Shown: in pieces, positions 1-8,445 of the stretch
Numbering within the stretch: the first letter of the stretch is position 1
How the letters are laid out: each line of letters starts with the position of its first letter
NCBI GenBank assembly: GCA_040221375.1
Contig: JAVKEP010000022.1
Coordinates: 1-24,180, forward strand
Source: SHAN690 sp040221375
GTDB taxonomy: Bacteria; Bacteroidota; Bacteroidia; Flavobacteriales_G; Salibacteraceae
Reading direction: 5' to 3'
Length of the DNA: 24,180 nt
Translations under genes and position numbers: made by a program
The notes under the pieces: model-generated
Databases searched by the model: none
What the model was told of the DNA's origin: nothing
Seen by the model: the letters and a program-made list of their open reading frames with translations, nothing else

Positions 1-1
1 G

Positions 2-2890
2 CCGGACAACGATTTTGTCGGGACCGATGCGTTTACCTACACCCTAGAAGACAGTGAAGGTCGAAAGACAGCTACGAGCGTTACGGTAGTGGTGAATCAA
101 AATTTGGTTACCGACAAGCCCTTGGTGCTTGAAACGACTCAAGGCACGCCGATCAATGCTTTCATCTTCGATGAATACAAGATTCCTGCAGGATACGAAT
201 TGTCAGGTAAGGTAAACGCGAAAAATGGTGTCGCTCAAGTCATTGATGGTAAACGTGGAATCGTAAACTACACACCGAACGAAGACTTCGCAGGATTTGA
301 GATGTTTTATGTGGACCTAAAAAAAGGAACGGAAAGTCGACAAATCGGGGTGATTGTTAAGGTAAAGGCCGTGCAAAGCCTGATGGAGAAGTATGGAATC
401 TCTACCAATACCTTATTTATCAATGTCAATGGCCGAACCATCATTGACGTTCGAAAATTCGCTTACAGTAAGCTGACCGAAGAGCAGATGATGATCGCCA
501 TTCGAGAGGCATTTGACGCTGCCGAAATGATGGACGAAAGCCAAATCGGCTTTAGCTATGTTTCTCTGCAAAAAGAACAATACGCTATTACCTACCAAGT
601 ACAAGACGATGAAGGGCGCTTGTTTGCGGGGTCAATCGTTATCTACCCGGTGGATGAACTAGGGATCCCCATTGTGACGCGTATGGTCTTGGTGCAAGAC
701 GTAGAAAAGACGCAAATGAATGCACCGATCACCTTGCTTCCGATGCTCAATGACCGCCATTTGAAAGGGGAGAGCATGAAGATTGTGAATACCACAACGC
801 CGATGAATGGTACAGTGGTCCTCAATGATAAGGACGGTTCCATTCTCTACATTCCTAATCTCGATTTTCACGGCACCGATGCATTCACATATACTGTTCA
901 AGATGAGTCTGGCGTCACATCCACTTCAGCCGTGAGTGTAGTTGTACTCAATCAACTGGAATACGCGCTCGAGGAAAAAGGGTATAATCCTAATCTGAAG
1001 GCATTTGACTACGTGGCGTTGTCAGCAGACGAGCGTTCCTTCAAACCAGAGAAGATCGTTGATGCAACCAACGGGCTTTTCGGAATGGTCGAAGTGGTCA
1101 ATGCGTATACAGGAGAATTGAAGTACACCCCGAATCCTGGCTCGTCAGGAGAAGACCGATTCGCCTTTACAATGCAGCACACCGACGGGGCTACATCTAC
1201 TCACTCCGTTCTTGCCGTAGTCGATAATCGAAGTGAATTCATCGAAGGCACCAGACAAATCGATGGCAGGGTCACCTTGTACTCGGATGAAGTCATGTAT
1301 CACTATGGATTGTTCAACAAAACGCATCCAGAAGGAAAGGAGATGAAAATTGTGTCGGTACAAAGCGAGCGACAAGGGACAACGGACATCATCGACCAAA
1401 CGGCTTTTGCCTATCGACCCGTCGATGGCTTCAAAGGCCTGGACAAGGTGACGTTTACGGTGATGGATGAGGATGGAAACTTACAGAAGAACGAGGTTTT
1501 TATTGAGGTCAAGAACGAGAATGCGCGAATGGATCAAAGTGAAGTCAAGTTTGAAACCCCAGTTAATATACCGCTTGACTTATCGCTCAAAGGAAACATC
1601 AGCAACGCGGTTTACCATGATCATACCAGTCCAGAACACGGTGAATTGAAGTTGAAGTCAGCCGAGAATCTCACGTTCAGGTACGACGCGGCAACAGTCG
1701 GGGATCTTGAAAAGTTTCGCATCGCGCTGAAAGGTTCGGGTAGACAGATGTCATACGTCGACGTTATCATCGAAGTGAAGCCAGCCTTAGATATGGCGAT
1801 TGATGCGCCTACCATGGGGGATTTCGAATACCAAGTGGAAACCGATCCCACTGCAAAATTGCTTTCGGCTTCCCAGGGTCGAAAAGGAGAAGTGAAATTT
1901 GATCCCATGACGGGCAGCATTTCGTATTTGCCTTACGCGGCAGCCTTGGGACCGGATCAGGTCTCCTTCATCACAAAACAAGAGGATGGAAGCATCGCCC
2001 AATCAAAGCTGCAGGTGCTTCATGCGGATCATGCGAAATTCGGTTCGAAACAAGGGCATTACGTACAGAGTGCCGTATCGAGCAATGCACCCGTGCTGAT
2101 TTATGCCTTTTCTAACATGAACGCTCAGGATCGAGGGAATTTGCAGATCGGAAAATTAAAGAAAGCGGACGAGGGCGAAGTGAAGATTTTGGATGCAAAG
2201 AGGGGAATCATCGAGTACACACCGAAGCCTGGAACAAGCGCAGACGAATTTAGCTACCGTATTGAACACCTGAATGGCGAAAAGCAAGAAGTGATCGTAG
2301 CCCTTAACATCAAGGAGTCCAAAGCCTATGATCAGCAGGTGCTGACGATCACAGCCGCGAAGAATTTTAAGGCGTTCGGTTATGGGGTGCTCGACCATTT
2401 GGAACAGAAGAAGTTAAAATTCATGAGCGTCTCAGACGGAGGGTATGCAGGATCTCAAGTGGAAGTGCTTGACGCGGAAAGCGGTGTCTTTACGTATGAG
2501 ACCGATGCTGCTTCGGGTGCATCAGACTTCTTGATCGTAGAGGCGATGGATGAAGAAGGAAATACGGTCCAGATCCCAGTGCAAGTCCAAGTGGTGGATA
2601 AGAATACCTACTCCGGTTCCAACCTCACGTACAACAACATTTCCAGCGTAGAATCCAACAAGGACTCGTACCACACGGTGCTGGGAAGAAATGAAGATGG
2701 CTTTTCTTTGGTACGAGCATCCAATGCTAAGGCGGGAAAGGTTTCCGTTTTGGATGCCAAACAAGGAATCGTGCGCTATAGTCCTTACCCTGGTTTTGTT
2801 GGCGAAGACAGCTACGTATTTGAGTACGCTGATGCATCGGGTACCATATTCCAAAAAGAAATGAAGGTGGTAGTTCGAGATCCGAGTGCG
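2..2890 (+). repeat. Tandem Ig/cadherin-like protein repeat array
   Basis: This part of the repeat-protein gene encodes one partial and about nine recognisable copies of a roughly 82-99 residue unit. Signature strands begin near visible residues 76, 270, 361, 460, 547, 629, 725, 818 and 912; a degenerate copy fills the gap between 76 and 270. Copies at 725, 818 and 912 share the core V-x-[IV]-L-D-A-[KE]-x-G. The copies are diverged at protein level, so this is an old array and not a recent expansion at DNA level. Confidence 0.75.
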
Positions 2891-3778
2891 GGGATGATTT
2901 CGATCTCGGAAATCGAACGACAGAGTCAAGCGATTGCGGTGAAGGTTACCAATGTATCAGAAGACCTAGCTCAAGCCCAGCAGGAATCCATAGCAAACCT
3001 GCCTGAAGAAAGTAGCGAGGAAATTCAGAAGGCCATTGCGGCACAAAAGGCACAGCAGCAGATCGAAATTGAGCGCCGCAAGGCGAAGCGAACAGAAGAG
3101 GCGCGAATTGCGGCCGTGGAAGCAGAAAAGAAAGCGCAAGCGGAACAAGAAAACAGCACCGCAGCCTTGGATGAACAAAAAGCAGCCGATGCAGCTGATC
3201 AAAAGCAGGTCGAGTTGGCGATGGCAGAAAAGCAAGCGGCGGAAGAGGCGAGCAGGCAAGCTCGAGTTGCTGCACAAAAGCAAGCAGAAGAGAAGGTACG
3301 TCTGAAAGCCGAAGCGGAAGCTGAGGCCCGAAGCGCTGAGCAGCTGGCTGCTAATAACACGCAGTCCGAATCCGATGCTGGCAAAGCAGACAAGGTCGTT
3401 TTCAGGAACATCTTGTTCGACTTTGACAAGAGTGACTTACGTCCATTGAGCCTTGAAGAGCTCAATAAGATCTACCAATTCATGCTGGCAAATCCGAGCT
3501 ATGAATTGCAGCTCGACGGGCATGCCGATTGGATTGGAACGGTAGAGTATAACCTCGCTCTTTCTGAACGCCGCTCAAAGCAAGCCTATGAGTACCTTAT
3601 TCAAAAGGGGATTCCAGACGAACGAATGGTTTACCAGTTTTATGGAGAAGCGATTCCTGTGGCGCCCAATGCCAATGCAGATGGTTCGGATAACCCTGAA
3701 GGGCGACAGCTGAACAGAAGGTGTGAATTTGAAGTCAAAGAGAGCGGCACGGCTGCTAACATAACGCTGAAATTCTAA
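2..3778 (+). CDS. Ig/cadherin-like repeat protein with C-terminal OmpA domain (5' end outside window)
   Basis: The reading frame is open from base 2, so the true start lies upstream; 1258 residues are visible. A GTG at 89 is only an internal codon. Visible residues about 1-940 hold one cut and about nine further repeats of 82-99 residues with the signature G-x-V-x-x-x-D-x-x-x-G-x-[IL]-x-Y-x-P, then a G-x-D-x-F-x-Y strand and a D-x-x-G turn, as in tandem Ig/cadherin-like folds. Residues about 1000-1120 are a stalk rich in Ala, Gln, Glu, Lys and Arg, probably helical or coiled coil. The last 125 residues are an OmpA-like domain with FDFDKSDL, an HAD motif (Asp1176) and LSERR (Arg1191), the residue types that hold diaminopimelate in peptidoglycan. 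Role (inference): an envelope adhesin or tether anchored to the cell wall. The OmpA end is close to that of the 1040-aa protein at 5232-8354. The substrate and cell-side topology of the repeat array are unknown. Confidence 0.85.
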   Translation, partial: PDNDFVGTDAFTYTLEDSEGRKTATSVTVVVNQNLVTDKPLVLETTQGTPINAFIFDEYKIPAGYELSGKVNAKNGVAQVIDGKRGIVNYTPNEDFAGFEMFYVDLKKGTESRQIGVIVKVKAVQSLMEKYGISTNTLFINVNGRTIIDVRKFAYSKLTEEQMMIAIREAFDAAEMMDESQIGFSYVSLQKEQYAITYQVQDDEGRLFAGSIVIYPVDELGIPIVTRMVLVQDVEKTQMNAPITLLPMLNDRHLKGESMKIVNTTTPMNGTVVLNDKDGSILYIPNLDFHGTDAFTYTVQDESGVTSTSAVSVVVLNQLEYALEEKGYNPNLKAFDYVALSADERSFKPEKIVDATNGLFGMVEVVNAYTGELKYTPNPGSSGEDRFAFTMQHTDGATSTHSVLAVVDNRSEFIEGTRQIDGRVTLYSDEVMYHYGLFNKTHPEGKEMKIVSVQSERQGTTDIIDQTAFAYRPVDGFKGLDKVTFTVMDEDGNLQKNEVFIEVKNENARMDQSEVKFETPVNIPLDLSLKGNISNAVYHDHTSPEHGELKLKSAENLTFRYDAATVGDLEKFRIALKGSGRQMSYVDVIIEVKPALDMAIDAPTMGDFEYQVETDPTAKLLSASQGRKGEVKFDPMTGSISYLPYAAALGPDQVSFITKQEDGSIAQSKLQVLHADHAKFGSKQGHYVQSAVSSNAPVLIYAFSNMNAQDRGNLQIGKLKKADEGEVKILDAKRGIIEYTPKPGTSADEFSYRIEHLNGEKQEVIVALNIKESKAYDQQVLTITAAKNFKAFGYGVLDHLEQKKLKFMSVSDGGYAGSQVEVLDAESGVFTYETDAASGASDFLIVEAMDEEGNTVQIPVQVQVVDKNTYSGSNLTYNNISSVESNKDSYHTVLGRNEDGFSLVRASNAKAGKVSVLDAKQGIVRYSPYPGFVGEDSYVFEYADASGTIFQKEMKVVVRDPSAGMISISEIERQSQAIAVKVTNVSEDLAQAQQESIANLPEESSEEIQKAIAAQKAQQQIEIERRKAKRTEEARIAAVEAEKKAQAEQENSTAALDEQKAADAADQKQVELAMAEKQAAEEASRQARVAAQKQAEEKVRLKAEAEAEARSAEQLAANNTQSESDAGKADKVVFRNILFDFDKSDLRPLSLEELNKIYQFMLANPSYELQLDGHADWIGTVEYNLALSERRSKQAYEYLIQKGIPDERMVYQFYGEAIPVAPNANADGSDNPEGRQLNRRCEFEVKESGTAANITLKF

Positions 3779-3792
3779 ACTGGGCCCGCCCG
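3779..3792. other. 14-bp convergent intergenic junction
   Basis: Only 14 bases separate the TAA stop of the + strand repeat protein from the TAG stop of the - strand FAH-family gene. The gap contains a 6-bp GGGCCC palindrome (3782-3787). There is no stem long enough and no T-tract for a classical intrinsic terminator, so any termination must lie inside the opposing genes or use another mechanism. Confidence 0.7.
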
Positions 3793-4404
3793 CTATTTCA
3801 CGTTTAATCTAAGCAATCTTTCTTCGCCCAAGTACGCCTCCAAAACGTCGTTTTCTTTCACTGAACCAACCCCAGCTGGCGTGCCCGTGAAGATTAAGTC
3901 GCCGATCTTCAATGTCATGAACTGCGAAACGTGGCTGATGATTTGATCCACTGTAAAAATCATTTCTGACGTGTGAACGGATTGCACCGTTTGCCCATTT
4001 TTCTCCAGACGAATCTGCAGCTGCTGAATTCCTTCAAACCTTTCCAACGCTACAAACTCTCCCACAGGAGCACTTCCATCGAATGCCTTGGCTTTTTCCC
4101 ATGGTAAACGGTCGGCTTTTAAAGCGCTCTGAACGTCCCGTGCTGTGAAATCTATGCCAACACTTACGTGGCTATAGTAGCGATGCGCAAATCGCTCCTC
4201 AATGCTCTTTCCGAGTCGATCAATGCGCACCACCAGTTCGAGTTCGTGATGGACATCTTGGGAGAAACCAGGAATGAAAAATGGATTGCGCTTGGGTAAA
4301 AGTGCCGTTTCTGGTTTGAGAAAGATTACCGGTTCACGAGGGACCTCGCTGTTCATCTCCTTCGCATGGTCTACATAGTTGCGCCCTACACAGATGATCT
4401 TCAT
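3793..4404 (-). CDS. Fumarylacetoacetate hydrolase (FAH) family protein
   Basis: A complete 203-residue protein of the short, single-domain FAH family (YcgM/FAHD1-like), which hydrolyses or decarboxylates acylpyruvates and related beta-keto acids in the cytoplasm using a divalent metal. The start CVGRNY followed by H13 (DHAKE) and FLKP is typical. Metal ligands are expected at Glu54 and Glu56 (HHELE) and Asp85 (GIDFTARD). KAFDGSAPVG and the late GDLIFTGTPAGVG loop are also family hallmarks. All expected catalytic positions appear present. Its ATG lies 2 bases after the stop of the DnaQ-like gene, so the two are very likely co-transcribed and translationally coupled, although no functional link is evident. 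The exact substrate (acylpyruvate or oxaloacetate, for example) cannot be told from sequence. Confidence 0.9.
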   Translation of the reverse strand: MKIICVGRNYVDHAKEMNSEVPREPVIFLKPETALLPKRNPFFIPGFSQDVHHELELVVRIDRLGKSIEERFAHRYYSHVSVGIDFTARDVQSALKADRLPWEKAKAFDGSAPVGEFVALERFEGIQQLQIRLEKNGQTVQSVHTSEMIFTVDQIISHVSQFMTLKIGDLIFTGTPAGVGSVKENDVLEAYLGEERLLRLNVK

Positions 4405-4406
4405 GC

Positions 4407-5201
4407 TTATACTTCCTTTTTATGCTGCTTGTTTTGTTTCCAACGTTCCATGATGTCCTTGAAAACTTTCTTCGTAGACAAGGGAAAGTCGCCTTGCATT
4501 AACCAGCCGTAGTAGCCAGGTTCTTTGCTGTAGATTTCTTCTACGGGTTTTCCTTTGAATTTCCCGAAATTGATGCACTCCCTGCCGTGCTCGTCATATA
4601 CGATACGGCCCATGATGTCCGCGGCATTGTGATACTTTGAAAATTTCTCAAGAAACTCCGCATCGGGTTTCAGCGTTTCGCTGTAGCGCTTCAGTTGAGC
4701 TTCGAGGATTTCATAGGTAGCTTCCGTATCAGCCATCGCACTGTGCGCGTTTGTCAAATCCTTGTCTAGGTAGAACTTATACGCCGCTACTAACGTGCGC
4801 TGTTCCATTTTATGGAAGATGTTTTGAACATCGATCAATCGTCGATTCTGAAAATCGAATTCGATGCCTGCGCGGTAAAATTCTTCTACAAGCATTGGGA
4901 TGTCAAACTTGTTACTGTTGTATCCAGCGAGGTCGCAATCGAATAAAAATTTGAAGAGGGAAGGAGCGAGGTCTTTGAAGGTAGGTTCATCCTCAACGTC
5001 CTCATTCGAGATTCCGTGAATCTGAGTTGATTCTTCGCTGATCTGCATTTCAGGATTCACCCGATGCATCCGATCGGTTCTACTCCCGTTAGGGTTGATC
5101 TTGATGATGGCGATTTCTACGATGCGATCGGCACCAACGGATATCCCAGTAGTTTCGAGATCTATAAAGGCAAGAGGGCGAGTTAATTGTAAGGCTGTCA
5201 T
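4407..5201 (-). CDS. DnaQ-like DEDDh 3'-5' exonuclease with C-terminal DUF3820-like domain
   Basis: A 264-residue protein with a complete DEDDh exonuclease core: ExoI FIDLETTG (Asp14, Glu16), ExoII around YNSNKFD (Asp100), ExoIII NAHSAMAD (His153, Asp158), plus the GISNEDV segment at about 63-69 common to polymerase III epsilon relatives. These enzymes remove 3' nucleotides for proofreading, repair or RNA trimming. Residues about 205-255 (INFGKFKGKPVEEI, then YGWLMQGDFP) resemble the small DUF3820/QSregVF domain often appended to Bacteroidota DnaQ-like nucleases. The protein is a stand-alone nuclease and not fused to a polymerase; whether it is the replicative epsilon subunit cannot be decided here. 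A TACCTTTG promoter-like box ends only five bases before the ATG, so the message may be leaderless. The FAH-family gene follows after 2 bases. Confidence 0.9.
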   Translation of the reverse strand: MTALQLTRPLAFIDLETTGISVGADRIVEIAIIKINPNGSRTDRMHRVNPEMQISEESTQIHGISNEDVEDEPTFKDLAPSLFKFLFDCDLAGYNSNKFDIPMLVEEFYRAGIEFDFQNRRLIDVQNIFHKMEQRTLVAAYKFYLDKDLTNAHSAMADTEATYEILEAQLKRYSETLKPDAEFLEKFSKYHNAADIMGRIVYDEHGRECINFGKFKGKPVEEIYSKEPGYYGWLMQGDFPLSTKKVFKDIMERWKQNKQHKKEV

Positions 5202-5206
5202 GCGCC

Positions 5207-5214
5207 CAAAGGTA
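5207..5214 (-). promoter_or_regulatory. Putative Bacteroidota -7 promoter box of the DnaQ-like gene
   Basis: Read on the - strand this is TACCTTTG, an exact match to the TAnnTTTG -7 consensus of the Bacteroidota housekeeping sigma factor. It lies in the 30-base gap upstream of the exonuclease gene, five bases from the ATG, which would give an almost leaderless transcript. I found no good -33 TTG at the usual spacing, so the call rests on the -7 box and its position. Confidence 0.5.
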
Positions 5215-5231
5215 CGGGCGGGGGACGGAAA

Positions 5232-8200
5232 TTAGAACTTCATCACAACATTCTGTGCAGTGCCTTGGCTATTCATCTTGAACTCGCATCTCCGGTTGAG
5301 TTGACGTCCTTCGGGATTGTCGCTTCCGTCTGCATTCGCATTAGGAGCAATGGGAACTGCTTCGCCGAAAAATTGGTACGTCAACCTCGCGTCTGAAATT
5401 CCTTGCTCAATCAAGTAATCGTGAGCCGTTTTGGCGCGACGTTCAGACAAGGCCAAATTGTATTCTTCCGTACCTAAGAAGTCTGCGTGACCGTCAATGC
5501 GGAGTTCTACCTCATTCTTATTGCTCAAGTAGTTCGATACTTTGTTGAGCTCTTGGATGCTTTCTTCCCTGAGGAAGGAACGATCGAAGTCAAATAAGAT
5601 ATTGCGGAACACAATGGTTTCTTCTCCGTGAGGTGCGAGGGCATCCTTCGCTTTCGGCGGTGTCTTGACTGTTTGAGCAGGAGTCTCAGGACTTTCTTCG
5701 ACGATTGTAGCTTCAGGTTCGGCTTCGGTCACTTGCGCTACTGTAGGTTCACTGGAGACGAGTTCTTCTACCTGCTTAACGGGCGATTCCATAGCAGTGG
5801 CATCTGCAGGTATGGCTTCAGCAGGCGTCTCCGGGGTCTCTTCTTCAATGCTTCCGGGTCGAGCTTCTGGCGTTTGGTCAACGGCTTGAGTAGCCACGGA
5901 TTCGTTCACTGCTTCTTGGATTACTTCACGTGCTTCAACAACTTCTGCCGGCTCAGTCATTTCTTCCGCTACAGGATCTACAGCTTGTTCAGTAGAGACT
6001 GTTGCGTCTTGAGCGGCCTTGGATTCGCTCATTGCTTCTTGGATTTCTTCGGATGCTTCAACGACTTCTGCCGGCTCAATCACTTCTTCCGCCACGGGCT
6101 CTACAGGTTGTACACTGGGGACTGTAGTGTCTTGAGCTACGATCTCAGGAACGTCTGGAGTTGGGGTAGAAGCGACATCTCCAGGAATGATCATGGAGCT
6201 GTTGTCCAAAATTTCAGGGTTTTCAAGCACAATCAACGCCGACTCATCTTGTTCGGCGAGTGTTGCTAGAAATGCATCAAACGGCTGATCTACCATTTCT
6301 TCTTCGATCTGCGCTAATTGTAACTTCGGATAAGCCTCCTTGTCATCAATTACGGTGGCAATATTGTAATTGGCCCTTGCTTCTGGTATGTTTTGATTGT
6401 AATAGTATTGGTCTGCTTTTACAACCGTAGTGTTGAACTTCGACTTTATTTCATCCCTGGTCTGAATGGTAGCTACCGCATTCTCGCCTAAGACTTCGTT
6501 TCCGATCCTGGTTCCATTGGGATCGAGTATGTCGATGAGCTTAACGAAGTTGGTCAGTTCAACAGGATTGTAGTTTGCCGCAACCAAGCTCCTCAGTGAA
6601 TCCTTTTGGGTTTCGTCCATGCTAGCGACCTCAGAATCGGCATAATCTTCTTCCAATTTCTGATCGATGTTGAAGAAGGCGTTATTGATGTACGCTCGCT
6701 GTGCATAGACACGGCCAAGGCTATCTTCCATATTATCGATCTTGATTTCCTGAAAGAGCGAGAAATAATCGCATTGTTTTGGAACAGTAAATTCACCAGA
6801 ATGGGCGAGGTAACCGTTTGCTGCGATCCTGAATTTGTATGTGGTTTCGGTTTTCAGGCGCATTTCATACGAACCATCGGTAGAATCAGCGACATAGTTG
6901 TTGATGAACTTGCCAGAAGATGCTTCGAAAATGGAAATGGTGGCACCAATGGGGGAAGCTTTGTCTTCGCTATAAACAACACCTCGAATGATTGTGGCAG
7001 AGACCGCCTTGCAATCCAAGATAATGCGGTAGATGTCGGTTTCTCCATAGCCACCGTCCCTGTCAGAAGAATAGTACCCAATGGCTCCATCGTCTGTAGT
7101 GACGAAATAGCGATCGTGCCCGGGTGTATTGATCGGTGGGCCTAAGTTCTCAGGCTTCCCCCACGATCCATCCTCCTGAAGCACAGATTTAAAGATGTCG
7201 TAATCGCCCATTGAATTGTGGCCGTTAGAAGCGAAGTAGAGGGTGTTTCCATCGGGAGTCAAGAACGGGGCATCCTCGTCGAACTTAGTATTGATGGTCC
7301 GGCCAAGGGTTTCCAATTGCCTCCAAGTGCCGTCAGCATTCTTCTTTGTAACGTAAATGTCTCTACCTCCGTATCCCGTGCCTATTTCACTTACCACAAA
7401 CATGGTACGTTGATCATCCGTGATGAAAACGGACGGTTCGAATCCTTTGGCGGAATTGATCCGTCCCTCATCCCTGATGGGCATGGTCCAAATGCCGTCC
7501 TCGAGCTTGCTCACCCAAACATCCTCTTCTCGATAGATGTATAACTGCGTTTCGTCCGCGGCATATGTAATGGCTGCATCGTGGTCATCTGTATTCACCT
7601 CAGAATTCATGATCCTACTTGTGGAGTCGTAGTTGTTGGCGGGGGTCCAGGAACCGTTGACATTGAGTGAATAGTAAATATCCTCGTAGTATTTATCATC
7701 GCGATCTTGATCGCCGCCTGTAGTGTTCTTGCGCCTGGATGTAAAGAGGATAACCGTCTCATCGTTTGAGACTACGGGTGAGTAGTCAGGATACTCACTA
7801 TTGATCATCTTTCCGAGATTCTCGATTCGAACGTAGTCCATGTTGTTTTCGAACTGAACCTTGCCATTTTCACACATTTCTATGTAACGCAGCACATCTT
7901 CTTCGAGCATGTTGGGCGCCAAGCCTTCTAGTTTTTTCATCATGCCCATGTACGTGTGGAAATGCGAAATGGCGATGTCGAAATTGCCGGCGAATTGTTC
8001 GGCTTTTCCGGCAAAGAGAAAGACCTCAGGTAGGCTATCAGATGCCGTATTGCTGATTGCTTTGTCGAAGTAGGGTGCTGCTTTCCCGCGCTGAACCCCT
8101 TCCTCGAAAATAGCGAGCCCCATTTCGTAGTTGTAATCCGGGTTGTTCGGATCAAGCTTTAACAGGTCGTAATAGATGTTCTGGGCATCTTGGAATTTCC

Positions 8201-8354
8201 CTGCCTGAATGGCCTTCACGGCCTGGATCCTCATCTTTTTTTCCTGGCGACTCTGACCAAAGGCAGTAATCGCTAGCAGGAGTGAAAAGAAAACCAGGAG
8301 GAAAAATACTTTACCTGGAGCTGAAGAATGTGTGATTCTTTCGGAATACCGCAT
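5232..8354 (-). CDS. PorE-like OmpA-family envelope protein (TPR, PD40 propeller, regulatory fold, OmpA)
   Basis: A 1040-residue exported protein. The signal peptide spans about residues 1-34 with a hydrophobic core at 16-32. Residues 40-170 are TPR-like helices. Residues 175-445 are a PD40/WD40-like propeller with repeated [FY]xS[NSD]RxGGxGxxDIY-type blades (for example GGYGETDIY). Residues 450-525 form a carboxypeptidase-regulatory beta fold, and 640-690 another TPR-like helical pair. A long acidic Pro/Glu/Val-rich linker at 710-910 contains an internal duplication. The OmpA domain at 912-1040 keeps Asp958 (GHAD) and Arg973 (LSERR) for peptidoglycan binding. The domain order matches PorE of the T9SS, a periplasmic protein that ties the secretion machinery to peptidoglycan, so that role or a parallel one is likely. 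It has its own promoter-like sequence upstream and follows the 815-aa relative. Paralogues at 8446-10893 and 18208-22236 make assignment as the true PorE uncertain. Confidence 0.85.
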   Translation of the reverse strand: MRYSERITHSSAPGKVFFLLVFFSLLLAITAFGQSRQEKKMRIQAVKAIQAGKFQDAQNIYYDLLKLDPNNPDYNYEMGLAIFEEGVQRGKAAPYFDKAISNTASDSLPEVFLFAGKAEQFAGNFDIAISHFHTYMGMMKKLEGLAPNMLEEDVLRYIEMCENGKVQFENNMDYVRIENLGKMINSEYPDYSPVVSNDETVILFTSRRKNTTGGDQDRDDKYYEDIYYSLNVNGSWTPANNYDSTSRIMNSEVNTDDHDAAITYAADETQLYIYREEDVWVSKLEDGIWTMPIRDEGRINSAKGFEPSVFITDDQRTMFVVSEIGTGYGGRDIYVTKKNADGTWRQLETLGRTINTKFDEDAPFLTPDGNTLYFASNGHNSMGDYDIFKSVLQEDGSWGKPENLGPPINTPGHDRYFVTTDDGAIGYYSSDRDGGYGETDIYRIILDCKAVSATIIRGVVYSEDKASPIGATISIFEASSGKFINNYVADSTDGSYEMRLKTETTYKFRIAANGYLAHSGEFTVPKQCDYFSLFQEIKIDNMEDSLGRVYAQRAYINNAFFNIDQKLEEDYADSEVASMDETQKDSLRSLVAANYNPVELTNFVKLIDILDPNGTRIGNEVLGENAVATIQTRDEIKSKFNTTVVKADQYYYNQNIPEARANYNIATVIDDKEAYPKLQLAQIEEEMVDQPFDAFLATLAEQDESALIVLENPEILDNSSMIIPGDVASTPTPDVPEIVAQDTTVPSVQPVEPVAEEVIEPAEVVEASEEIQEAMSESKAAQDATVSTEQAVDPVAEEMTEPAEVVEAREVIQEAVNESVATQAVDQTPEARPGSIEEETPETPAEAIPADATAMESPVKQVEELVSSEPTVAQVTEAEPEATIVEESPETPAQTVKTPPKAKDALAPHGEETIVFRNILFDFDRSFLREESIQELNKVSNYLSNKNEVELRIDGHADFLGTEEYNLALSERRAKTAHDYLIEQGISDARLTYQFFGEAVPIAPNANADGSDNPEGRQLNRRCEFKMNSQGTAQNVVMKF
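5885..6130 (-). repeat. Two-copy 123-bp tandem repeat in the acidic linker
   Basis: Units 5885-6007 and 6008-6130 align without gaps, and a third start (the CTTGAG motif) recurs at 6131. By eye they differ at about 23 of 123 positions. Each encodes 41 residues of the linker of the 1040-aa protein, including a shared EPAEVVEA core. The length is a multiple of three, so the duplication keeps frame and simply lengthens the spacer before the OmpA domain. Confidence 0.85.
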
Positions 8355-8382
8355 GAATATTGAGGTTTAGATCGCCTTTACA

Positions 8383-8410
8383 CAAATCTACCCCCTTATC
8401 TAGCCAGCAA
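8383..8410 (-). promoter_or_regulatory. Putative Bacteroidota promoter of the 1040-aa PorE-like gene
   Basis: On the - strand a TTG at 8410-8408 (-33 region) is followed after 17 bases by TAGATTTG at 8390-8383, matching the TAnnTTTG -7 box. The start codon lies 28 bases further on, which gives a leader of roughly 20-25 bases. It is the only promoter in the window for which both elements are visible. Confidence 0.55.
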
Positions 8411-8445
8411 GTCCCAGTGAGGTGGTTGTTATAAACAGAAATTTG

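Noticed and set aside
2522..2929. A 135-codon - strand open frame inside the Ig-array gene
   Set aside because: It is opposite well-formed Ig-like repeats; the composition looks like an antisense shadow.
89..3778. GTG at 89 as the start of the Ig-array protein
   Set aside because: The frame is open back to base 2 and the upstream codons encode a typical end of another repeat (DAFTYT, then DSEG), so the start is outside the window.
5628..6269. A 213-codon open frame on the + strand opposite the 1040-aa gene
   Set aside because: It is the antisense of the repetitive acidic linker; its product is a biased Phe/Arg/Cys-rich string without domain signatures, while the - strand frame is a clear gene.
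6606..7145. A 179-codon + strand open frame
   Set aside because: It lies fully inside the PD40 and regulatory-fold part of the 1040-aa gene on the other strand and shows no recognisable motif.
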